A stretch of 11,620 nucleotides of DNA from Methanobacteriota archaeon (GTDB lineage: Archaea; Thermoplasmatota; Thermoplasmata; RBG-16-68-12). Below, piece after piece: positions 1 to 6,163 of the stretch; the first letter of the stretch is position 1; each line of letters starts with the position of its first letter. The notes beneath the pieces were generated by a model. It saw nothing but the letters and a program-made list of their open reading frames with translations, did no database searches and had not been told where the DNA came from. Location: positions 1 through 11,620 of the forward strand of contig VBMC01000087.1 of NCBI GenBank assembly GCA_005879015.1, in the 5' to 3' direction. Made by a program: the position numbers and the translations under genes.

Positions 1-2862
1 GTCGATACGACGGAAGCGATCTTCATTCGCGACACCGACGCGAGTTTCGTCATCCGGGATGTGGACGTCCACCAGCCTCCGGGTCTCGGTTTCGCGGGCA
101 TCCGTTTCATCGAGGTCTCGAACGGAAGGGTCGAGGACTCCACGGTCACCGGATTCGCGTGGGATCTGTCCTTGGAGTTCACGAGCAACCTCACCGTGGC
201 CCGAAACAACCTGAGCCACGCCGACGTGGCTATCCAGGTCTGGTATGCGAACGACACCCTTCCCGGGGTGGTCGTGTCCGACAACAACCTCTCCAGCAGT
301 CAGGCCGGCGTCTCCGTGAGTGGTGGAGGTCGGGCCGCGATTGTGGGGAACCGCATGTCGAACAACAGTTACGGAATTCGAGTTGACGGGAGCTCCAACG
401 TCAGCCTGGTCGCCAACGCGCTGTCGAAGAATCAATTTCAAGGGATGCTTGTCACGCAATCCTCGAACTTGACGATCGAATCCAACGACTTTTCAGGGAA
501 TGGGGCGGGTTTGTGGCTGACAGAAAGTCTGAACGCCACGCTCCGCGGCAACACGTTCGATCACGACGGCCTCGTCGTCTTGGGTTCTTCGGTTCCGACG
601 CGGTCGTCTCATTCGGTAGCCGTTGACAACCTCGTCAACGGCAAACCGATTCGGTATTTCAAGGATGAATCCGGCCTCGTCGTCGAAGGTCCCGACCTTG
701 GGCAACTGATCGTCGTCGATTCGACGAACGTGTCCATCGATAACGTTTCCGCCGATCATGCGGATGTTGGACTCGAACTCGTCACCAATTCTTCCGACAT
801 TCTGTTCGCCCACGACTCGGTCTGGTTTACGAACCAATCGTACCTTCCCCTGGTCCCGGCCAAAGGCAGCGGGATCCATGTCGCGAGCAGTCGCAACGTG
901 ACCGTCTCGCTCTCCGATCTCTCCCGGAACGAGGGAGCGGCCGTGTTCGTCGACCGTCCCTCCGAAAACGTGACCGTCTCAGATAGCGCATTGGTCAACA
1001 ATACGATCGCCATCCAGGTTTCGAGCCTCTCCGGCCTGACGATGACGAGAGACCGGTTCGAGCGAAACTCGGCCGCCGTCATCGTCACCGATTCGACGGA
1101 CTTGGCGGTCCAGGATAGCAATATCGAGCGATCCGTCTGGTCTTCCGCCGATTTCCAATCCGTCACGAACCTGACGATCATCGGCAACCGGATCGCCGCG
1201 AACGCGGGGCCGTTCTGCGTCCGATCGAATCACATCATGACGATCGCGAACAATGACTTCGAGTCCAACCAAGGCGCGGGACTGTGTATGGACAGTTCGT
1301 TCGACGCCAACATTACCGGCAACCTGTTCGAGAACAATACCGCAGGGGGCATCCAAGTCTATGACTCGGAGGGCATCCGGACATTCCGCAATGCGTTTGC
1401 AGACAACTACGTCCACGGCACCTCGCAAGTGTACGATTCGTCGCCGAATCCCAACGCGTGGGACGATGGATATCCACATGGAGGCAACTTCTGGTCCAAC
1501 TATCGGGGCGCCGACCAATGCAGCGGACCGGGGCAGGATGTCTGTAACGGGCCCGACGGGATCGGCGACACTCCATACCCGATCCAAGTTCTCGGAGTGG
1601 ACCGGTATCCCCTCATGAAGGCCCCTCGGGATGACAGGGCCCCTCCCACGGTAGCGATCACGTCGCCCCCGGACGGCGCCACGGTGAACGGTTCGTCGAT
1701 TCCCGTGACGGGAATCGCCTCGGACTCCGGTGGGAGCGGCCTCCGCGTGGTGAAGGTCCGGATTTCCGGAGGCGAATGGTCCGCCGCCGCGGGGCTCGCG
1801 ACTTGGACCGCCAGCGCAACCCTGGTGTCGGGCAGCAACCGCATCGATGCCCAGGCATGGGACAACGCGGGCAATCCGTCCGTGATCGCGAGCGTGAACG
1901 TGACCTTCACTTCGCCGCCCCCTCCGCCGCCGACGAACACGCCGCCATACGCGAACTTCAGCTGGACGCCCGCCAGCGGAGACACGTCCACCGTCTTCAC
2001 GTTCACCTCCACCTCGTGGGACTCTCAGGATCCGCCGAACCTGCTCCAAGTACGGTGGGACTGGGAAAGCGACGGGGTTTGGGACACCTCGTGGTCTAGC
2101 AATGCCACGGAGCAGCACCAATTCGCGGTGCCAGGGAGCTACAATGTGACGATGGAGGCTGAGGACACCGGAGGGTTAACCGCGAACCAGACCGGAACGG
2201 TCATCGTCACTACCGTCCCACCACCCCCGCCGCCTCCTCTTGTCGTTGAGATTACGGCAACGCCAAACGAAGGGACGATGCCGCTCACCGTGTCCTTCAG
2301 CAGCGCCGTGACCGGCGGTATTTCTCCGTACTCCTACGATTGGGAGTTCGGCGACGGCAGCAAGAGCAACGCCGCCAACACGGTCCATATCTACCTGACG
2401 GGAGGAAACTTCACCGTGTGGCTCATTGCCTACGACACGGTGGGCCAATCCGAGGTGTCGAACGTCATGTGGGTGAACGTCACTCCGGCCGCAGTGAATC
2501 TCACCGTGTCCCAGCCTTCCGACTTTGTCCGGACCTCTGTCGGGACGATGGTCACGCTCCGCGCGACGGTCTCGGGCGGGACCGCGCCTTACACCTACCT
2601 GTGGGACTTCGGGGACGGAGAGACGAGCACCGAGATCGCGCCGACGCACCTCTATTCGGCTCCTGGGAAGTATCGAGTGCAGGTCCGCGTGACGGATTCT
2701 CAAGGTCAGGTCGCGACCGTTGCGTTTGACCTCGGCGTGCCCGCGATCGACGTTCCGCGAGTCGGCCTCGACCCGGTTTGGATTGCGGTCGGCGTCAGCG
2801 CCACCTTCGCCGTCGGGATTGGTCTGGGCTTCCTCGGGGCACGTCGACGTCGGCGTCCTTAG
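1..2862 (+). CDS. Large surface protein: NosD-like beta-helix, Ig-like and three PKD domains, C-terminal membrane anchor (5'-truncated)
   Basis: The frame is open to the left edge with no stop. Its first 20 codons already read like a beta-helix rung, so the GTG at 61 is probably not the start. Numbering from that GTG, residues 1-520 are right-handed parallel beta-helix repeats of the NosD/CASH type, with recurring N-x-[LVI]-[ST] and GN-x-[FL] turns and a NosD-like block at 188-230 (VNGKPIRYF). A closing motif lies at 474-508 (GGNFWSNY, then GPDGIGDTPYPI). Residues 528-617 resemble a bacterial Ig-like domain. Proline linkers (about 619-625 and 720-726) separate PKD domains at about 630-718, 728-807 and 812-892; WEFGDG and WDFGDG are typical PKD motifs. 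A hydrophobic helix (905-926) precedes RRRRR, a stop-transfer anchor, so the bulk is outside the cell. About 27 N-x-S/T sequons suggest heavy N-glycosylation. Likely role is carbohydrate or surface binding, or adhesion; the substrate is unknown. It converges with the next gene across 14 nt. Confidence 0.88.
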   Translation, partial: VDTTEAIFIRDTDASFVIRDVDVHQPPGLGFAGIRFIEVSNGRVEDSTVTGFAWDLSLEFTSNLTVARNNLSHADVAIQVWYANDTLPGVVVSDNNLSSSQAGVSVSGGGRAAIVGNRMSNNSYGIRVDGSSNVSLVANALSKNQFQGMLVTQSSNLTIESNDFSGNGAGLWLTESLNATLRGNTFDHDGLVVLGSSVPTRSSHSVAVDNLVNGKPIRYFKDESGLVVEGPDLGQLIVVDSTNVSIDNVSADHADVGLELVTNSSDILFAHDSVWFTNQSYLPLVPAKGSGIHVASSRNVTVSLSDLSRNEGAAVFVDRPSENVTVSDSALVNNTIAIQVSSLSGLTMTRDRFERNSAAVIVTDSTDLAVQDSNIERSVWSSADFQSVTNLTIIGNRIAANAGPFCVRSNHIMTIANNDFESNQGAGLCMDSSFDANITGNLFENNTAGGIQVYDSEGIRTFRNAFADNYVHGTSQVYDSSPNPNAWDDGYPHGGNFWSNYRGADQCSGPGQDVCNGPDGIGDTPYPIQVLGVDRYPLMKAPRDDRAPPTVAITSPPDGATVNGSSIPVTGIASDSGGSGLRVVKVRISGGEWSAAAGLATWTASATLVSGSNRIDAQAWDNAGNPSVIASVNVTFTSPPPPPPTNTPPYANFSWTPASGDTSTVFTFTSTSWDSQDPPNLLQVRWDWESDGVWDTSWSSNATEQHQFAVPGSYNVTMEAEDTGGLTANQTGTVIVTTVPPPPPPPLVVEITATPNEGTMPLTVSFSSAVTGGISPYSYDWEFGDGSKSNAANTVHIYLTGGNFTVWLIAYDTVGQSEVSNVMWVNVTPAAVNLTVSQPSDFVRTSVGTMVTLRATVSGGTAPYTYLWDFGDGETSTEIAPTHLYSAPGKYRVQVRVTDSQGQVATVAFDLGVPAIDVPRVGLDPVWIAVGVSATFAVGIGLGFLGARRRRRP

Positions 2863-2876
2863 CCTCCGCGGGCGAC

Positions 2877-4016
2877 CTAAGGCGATCGGCTCCGGGCCCG
2901 GATCGCTTCGACCCCGGCGGCTTTCTGGAACGAGTACCCCTCTGCGACGAGGGTCGCTTCGATCGCGCGGAATCCCGCCTCGAGGTCTTCGAACGTGCAG
3001 ACGCCCATGTGGCCGATCCGGAAGATCCGACCTTTCAGGTGGTCCTGGCCTCCTGCGACAATCGTTCGATGGCTCTCTCGCAGGATCGTCCGAAACTTCG
3101 TGTCCTCGACCCCCGCGGGGTATCGGATAGCGGACACCGTGTTCGAGGCGAACCCGCGATCCGGGAACAATCGGAGTCCGAGGGCCTCCACCGCCGACCG
3201 AGCCGCGTCGGCGAGCCGCTTCGTGCGCGCGATCCGATTCGACAGCCCCTCTTCCTTCAACAACATCAGGGCTTCTCGAAACGCGAGGAACAGCGGAACC
3301 GCAGGCGTATACGGCGTATCCTGTTTTGCGAGCGCGTCGACATGGGCCTTGAGATTCGTGTAGAATGACGCGTCGGAGTGTAGCGAGTCGTACGCCGCTT
3401 TGGAGAGGGCGACCGCGCTGAGGCCCGCCGGTGCCGCGAGGCATTTCTGCGAACCCATCACGAGCGCGTCGATGCCCCACGCGTCCATCTGGTTCTCTAG
3501 GCCGCCGACGGCCGTGATTCCGTCGACGATCAGGAATGCGTCGTGGGCCTTCACGACCCTTGCGATCTCGGCCATCGGATTCGTGAGGCCGGTCGACGTC
3601 TCGTTCCAGCACACGGTGACCGCACGAAACGCTCCCGCATCCAACGCCTCCGCCACATGCTTTGGATCCACCGCCGTGCCCCACTCAAACGAAAGGGCCG
3701 TCGCGTGCGCGAACACCCCGCACAGCTCGTGAAATCTCTGACTGAACTTGCCGTTCACCAGATTCAGCACGCGGTCCTCCTTTCGAACGAGGCCGGTCAC
3801 CGACGCCTCGAGGCCCGCCGTGCCGGAACCGGAGAGGACCGCGACTTCACCCTTCGTGCCGAACAGGTATTGCGTGAGCGTACGGACATCCGCAAGGATC
3901 TCCTTGAATTCCGGACCTCGGTGGTTCATGGCGGGTCTCGCCATCGCCTGCAGGACGCGTGGATCCATCTTGACGGGGCCCGGAAGCAAGAACACGTCCG
4001 CGAGAGGGTCCGGCAT
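2877..4016 (-). CDS. Class V PLP-dependent aminotransferase (serine-pyruvate/alanine-glyoxylate type)
   Basis: This 379-residue protein is full length for the family. Visible fold-type I features are LLPGPV at 10-15, the cofactor phosphate-binding loop SGSGTAGLEA at 62-71, D165 in LIVDGITAVGG (binds the pyridine nitrogen), K191 in GSQKCLAAPAG (Schiff-base lysine), and R333 in RIGHMG (substrate carboxylate). The family moves amino groups between small amino acids (alanine, serine, aspartate) and glyoxylate or pyruvate in the cytoplasm; the exact substrate cannot be read here. I chose ATG 4016 because the LLPGPV motif begins 10 residues in and a TATA-like TTTATC lies about 29 nt upstream. The frame stays open to 4589, but that upstream stretch does not resemble the family and covers the RHH gene on the other strand. 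The C terminus ends in a short Arg/Ser-rich tail. It is divergent from the RHH regulator, so regulation by it is possible but unproven. Confidence 0.92.
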   Translation of the reverse strand: MPDPLADVFLLPGPVKMDPRVLQAMARPAMNHRGPEFKEILADVRTLTQYLFGTKGEVAVLSGSGTAGLEASVTGLVRKEDRVLNLVNGKFSQRFHELCGVFAHATALSFEWGTAVDPKHVAEALDAGAFRAVTVCWNETSTGLTNPMAEIARVVKAHDAFLIVDGITAVGGLENQMDAWGIDALVMGSQKCLAAPAGLSAVALSKAAYDSLHSDASFYTNLKAHVDALAKQDTPYTPAVPLFLAFREALMLLKEEGLSNRIARTKRLADAARSAVEALGLRLFPDRGFASNTVSAIRYPAGVEDTKFRTILRESHRTIVAGGQDHLKGRIFRIGHMGVCTFEDLEAGFRAIEATLVAEGYSFQKAAGVEAIRARSRSP

Positions 4017-4042
4017 CGTGGCGCTCGAACGTCCGAGCACGC

Positions 4043-4048
4043 GATAAA
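4043..4048 (-). promoter_or_regulatory. TATA-box-like element for the aminotransferase
   Basis: On the minus strand this reads TTTATC (context CGTTTATCGC), centred about 29 nt upstream of ATG 4016. Archaeal TATA boxes sit about 26 nt before transcription start, so the mRNA leader would be only a few nucleotides. A small inverted repeat, AACGA-T-TCGTT (4047-4057), overlaps its upstream edge and could be an operator half of a divergent control region. Seen by eye only. Confidence 0.5.
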
Positions 4049-4158
4049 CGATTCGTTCGGAGCTCGGAAACGAAGAGGCGATGAAAATTGCACGACGATT
4101 GACGATAGGCCTTCCACACGAAACGGAGTTCCTTCGGTTGACAAAGTTCCAGCAACGG

Positions 4159-4165
4159 TTAAATA
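4159..4165 (+). promoter_or_regulatory. TATA box for the RHH regulator
   Basis: TTAAATA in an otherwise GC-rich region. It is one of the best archaeal TATA matches in the window. Transcription would start near 4188-4190, giving a leader of about 50 nt, in contrast with the leaderless arrangement of several neighbours. Flanking GTTA/TAAC arms (4158-4174) form a weak inverted repeat around the box, a possible autoregulatory site. Confidence 0.6.
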
Positions 4166-4230
4166 CGGTGTAACTCTTCCGCCGGACGCTCGTCGGGCAA
4201 ACGATGTCGTTTTGACCCACGATGCAGGGC

Positions 4231-4234
4231 GGAG
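4231..4234 (+). promoter_or_regulatory. Shine-Dalgarno-like site of the RHH gene
   Basis: GGAG ends 4 nt before ATG 4239, slightly short spacing. It favours 4239 over the alternative in-frame ATG at 4263. The predicted 50-nt leader makes SD-dependent initiation plausible for this gene. Confidence 0.45.
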
Positions 4235-4238
4235 AAAC

Positions 4239-4478
4239 ATGCGAGATGCGGATTCGGAAAAGATGACGTTGCGCCTCCCTCCGCGGTACCTGAAGGCGCT
4301 CGACTTCCTCGTGGAGGTCGACGACTTCCCGAGCCGCTCGGAGGCCGTGCGCGCGGCGATCCGCGACTTCGTGTACGCCCGAGTGGAACTCGTCACGGAC
4401 AAGCTCAAGAAAATGAAGGACGCAGAACGCACCCTCGCAGAAGCCGAGGCGTTCAAGCGGGAATACATGAACCAGTAA
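4239..4478 (+). CDS. Ribbon-helix-helix (CopG/Arc/MetJ-type) transcriptional regulator
   Basis: This is a 79-residue protein. Residues 8-14 (KMTLRLP) form the DNA-contacting beta strand, about 15-27 helix 1, and 32-47 (SRSEAVRAAIRDFV) helix 2, with the S-R-S-E-A-V turn typical of dimeric RHH proteins. Residues 48-79 are a charged helical tail rich in Lys and Glu, probably extending the dimer or binding a partner. RHH proteins bind operators as dimers through paired beta strands. Short RHH proteins of this type are common in archaea; some are antitoxins, but no toxin gene lies beside this one, so a regulatory role is more likely. Start 4239 is chosen on the GGAG upstream; ATG 4263 would still keep the whole fold. 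It is divergent from the aminotransferase and ends before a strong terminator, so it is monocistronic. Confidence 0.85.
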   Translation: MRDADSEKMTLRLPPRYLKALDFLVEVDDFPSRSEAVRAAIRDFVYARVELVTDKLKKMKDAERTLAEAEAFKREYMNQ

Positions 4479-4544
4479 GATGGGACGGGATACCGCCGAA
4501 GAGGTGCGGCGGCACCCGATCGTCACGATTACCTCCCCCCCAAC

Positions 4545-4576
4545 TGGGTGGCCGTAGAGCCACCCACTTTTCTTTT
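4545..4576 (+). terminator. Hairpin plus T-run terminator after the RHH gene
   Basis: TGGGTGGC (4545-4552) pairs perfectly with GCCACCCA (4559-4566) over a 6-nt loop, followed by C and then TTTTCTTTT (4568-4576). Archaea usually terminate on T-runs alone, so the bacterial-looking hairpin is notable. Its position 67 nt after the RHH stop fits the end of that transcript. A weaker CCGCC/GGCGG stem lies upstream (4493-4512). The rest of 4479-4691 shows nothing else recognisable. Confidence 0.7.
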
Positions 4577-4691
4577 CGCAATCAGCCACGACGCTCGACC
4601 GACGCGTTTTGTCAAGCGAATCAGAAACGATTCTTGTTTCAGGTTCTATTGACCGCCCAGACTAAGGAGGCGCGGGCCACGTCTCCCTTCG

Positions 4692-4943
4692 ATGGCGACG
4701 GTCACGGGGCTCTCGAATCGTTGGCATGACAGTGGGTACGACGCGGAACTGCCCCTCCGCATTCGGCACTTCGTCTGGCTCTCGACGGGGATGTTCAGCG
4801 CGGCCGCCCTGGCCCTCGCGTTCCTCGGCTACCTATGGACCGGGACCTTCGCCAACGCGGCCTCCAACTTCCTCGCGTCGATCGTGTCGGGGGCGATGTT
4901 CGGGCTTTCCTCCGTCCTGAATTTCGGTCCGACGGACGCGTGA
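4692..4943 (+). CDS. Small two-helix membrane protein, tandem paralogue A
   Basis: I do not recognise this 83-residue protein. A polar N terminus (about 1-26) leads into two hydrophobic segments, about 27-47 and 57-77, separated by a short loop (TGTFANAAS). It ends with NFGPTDA. The last 61 residues align without gaps to the next gene (30 of 61 identical), so the two are a tandem duplication. Shared landmarks are R-x-R-x-F-x-W-L-S, the G-x-FSAAALA core, FLA and FGL, and the terminal FGP motif. It starts at ATG 4692; a GGAGG at 4666-4670 is too far upstream to serve it, and no clear TATA box is seen. Its function is unknown. Confidence 0.72.
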   Translation: MATVTGLSNRWHDSGYDAELPLRIRHFVWLSTGMFSAAALALAFLGYLWTGTFANAASNFLASIVSGAMFGLSSVLNFGPTDA

Positions 4944-5004
4944 TATTCACCCGCGATAACCGGTTCGCCACTTACTTCCCTCCGGCGCGGCCTCGCCGCG
5001 GTCC

Positions 5005-5259
5005 GTGGCGACGCAAGCGGAGCACGCGACCCCCGCGGATCTCATCGAGCCGCTCGCACTCATGTTCTTCGTGCGATTCCGAAAATTCCTGTGGCTCTCG
5101 TCCGGCCTGTTCAGCGCCGCCGCGCTCGCTGTCCCCATGATCGGCGTCCTGGCCTTCGGCAGCATGGAAGGCGTCGGACCGAGTTTCCTCGCGGCCCTCG
5201 CGAGCGCATGTCTCTTCGGACTCGCGTCGATCCTTCATTTCGGCCCGGAGTCGGCGTGA
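5005..5259 (+). CDS. Small two-helix membrane protein, tandem paralogue B
   Basis: This 84-residue protein of unknown function is the second copy of the tandem pair. It begins at GTG 5005, giving MATQ..., compared with MATV... in copy A. The first 23 residues do not align with copy A, while the last 61 do, without gaps. Hydrophobic segments lie at about 28-48 and 58-78, and the protein ends HFGPESA. An internal ATG at 5062 would also keep both helices, so the start is uncertain; a weak CTTACTT at 4971-4977 lies about 31 nt before the GTG. The spacing to copy A is 61 nt. Conservation of the C-terminal motif after duplication suggests both copies are under selection. Confidence 0.7.
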   Translation: MATQAEHATPADLIEPLALMFFVRFRKFLWLSSGLFSAAALAVPMIGVLAFGSMEGVGPSFLAALASACLFGLASILHFGPESA

Positions 5260-5283
5260 TTCCTCCCTAGCGGACGACGAAGA

Positions 5284-5290
5284 TTTATTA
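5284..5290 (+). promoter_or_regulatory. TATA box of the 5313-6163 operon
   Basis: TTTATTA is centred 26 nt before ATG 5313. This is the spacing expected if transcription starts at or next to the start codon, so the message is probably leaderless. It separates this operon from the paralogue pair upstream. Confidence 0.65.
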
Positions 5291-5312
5291 CGGGACGCCC
5301 TTCGCGACGGCC

Positions 5313-5837
5313 ATGGAGCGGGAGGTGTGGATCCGAGGGGCGATGGTCCTCTCGATTCTCGCGCTGATGGTCCTGATCCTCATCACCCCGAGCCTCCTCG
5401 GCCGGACCTCGACCGAGCTCGCCTCCGTCCCGCTCTTGACCATCGGCATGTCCCGCAACGAGTCCGCCTTCATCGTGAACCTCGGGGCCGTGGTCCAGGC
5501 GTATCAATACGACATCGTGCGGATGACCCTCAACGGCTCGGATCCGTCCGTGAATCGGACGTATGAGGAGCGGGACACGTTCGGTTTTCATGTCTGGGTG
5601 CCCGAGAACGTATCTTTTTCCGTCCACGTGTACCTCGTGGATCACGTGGGCCGCGCAGACCAACGGCGGAATTACTTCGAGTACAATGTGAGCGCCCGCC
5701 GCGAGACCGATTCGCAGGATCGCACCGTCATGGTCTTCACCTTCCCGTTCGAAAAGGACAAGAAGGACACCGTGGTCCGGATCACGCGGCCGGAGAACTT
5801 CACGCAGGTGATCCCCCCGAGAGGTACGCTCCCATGA
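5313..5837 (+). CDS. Single-pass membrane protein with sequon-rich ectodomain, unknown function
   Basis: This 174-residue protein is not one I recognise. Residues 1-9 are short and charged, and 10-29 form a strong hydrophobic helix (signal anchor). Residues 31-174 are polar with alternating beta-strand patterns (for example FGFHVWV and FSVHVYLVD), suggesting one beta-sandwich-like domain outside the cell. Six N-x-S/T sequons (N49, N74, N81, N99, N125, N162) all lie in that region, consistent with an N-glycosylated exterior. The C terminus is basic and ends in IPPRGTLP. It starts at ATG 5313, positioned by the TATA box. Its stop overlaps the next start as ATGA, so the two are translationally coupled and probably work together. 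Confidence 0.78.
   Translation: MEREVWIRGAMVLSILALMVLILITPSLLGRTSTELASVPLLTIGMSRNESAFIVNLGAVVQAYQYDIVRMTLNGSDPSVNRTYEERDTFGFHVWVPENVSFSVHVYLVDHVGRADQRRNYFEYNVSARRETDSQDRTVMVFTFPFEKDKKDTVVRITRPENFTQVIPPRGTLP
5821..5825 (+). promoter_or_regulatory. Shine-Dalgarno site of the 5834 gene
   Basis: GAGGT ends 8 nt before ATG 5834, inside the upstream coding region. SD use at the internal gene and a leaderless first gene is the usual archaeal operon pattern, and it fixes the start of the downstream gene. Confidence 0.6.
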
Positions 5838-6163
5838 GGCTTTCCCGGTGGGTCCTCCTCTGGCTCCTGATCATCGGCGTCCTCGTCGCGATCGAGATCG
5901 GAGTCGTGACCGGCCGGCTCGATCCGATCGGATCCTTCCTCGTGTTCATCCTCGCGCTCATGGTCGTCTCCGTCCTGTCCATCATCGGCGCGGTGTTCGT
6001 GGGCATGTTCGTGTCCCATCGCATCCTGTCCACGAAGGGCTTCACCCCGTTCGAACAGGAGATGCTCCGGATGCGTCAGGACGTCCGGGAGCTGAGCGAG
6101 CGCCTCGGTGAGATCGCGGCGCGCCTGGGCCTGGCGCCCGGCGACCGGAACAAGCCGCCTTAG
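5834..6163 (+). CDS. Two-helix membrane protein with coiled-coil tail, unknown function
   Basis: This is a 109-residue protein. Hydrophobic helices are at about 5-25 and 34-62. After a short basic turn (SHRILSTKGF), residues 73-98 form an amphipathic, charged helix with a heptad-like Leu/Met/Val pattern, likely a cytoplasmic coiled coil. No catalytic motif is visible. It overlaps the upstream ectodomain gene by 4 nt (ATGA) and has its own SD site. This pairing suggests a membrane complex: one subunit exposing a glycosylated domain outside, the other a coiled coil inside. Its stop TAG overlaps the stop of the convergent Cas4-like gene (TTAG, 6160-6163). Confidence 0.78.
   Translation: MRLSRWVLLWLLIIGVLVAIEIGVVTGRLDPIGSFLVFILALMVVSVLSIIGAVFVGMFVSHRILSTKGFTPFEQEMLRMRQDVRELSERLGEIAARLGLAPGDRNKPP

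Noticed and set aside
979..2121. 380-residue minus-strand open frame under the surface protein
   Set aside because: It is antisense to clear beta-helix, Ig-like and PKD coding sequence and has shadow-frame composition.
61..2862. GTG at 61 as the true start of the surface protein
   Set aside because: The frame is open from base 1 with beta-helix-like residues and no signal peptide follows the GTG, so the gene begins outside the window.
2176..3684. 502-residue minus-strand open frame
   Set aside because: It spans parts of two well-supported genes in other frames, and its Arg/Gly-rich product has no recognisable motif.
3543..4238. Upstream extension of the RHH reading frame to 311 residues
   Set aside because: It lies antisense to the aminotransferase, is Arg-rich, and covers a good TATA box; the RHH fold is complete from 4239.
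4017..4589. N-terminal extension of the aminotransferase to 570 residues
   Set aside because: The extra 191 residues do not resemble the family, run through the RHH gene on the opposite strand, and ignore a TATA box just upstream of ATG 4016.
4666..4670. GGAGG as ribosome binding site for the 4692 gene
   Set aside because: It lies 21 nt before the ATG, too far for Shine-Dalgarno pairing, and no closer start codon exists in that frame.
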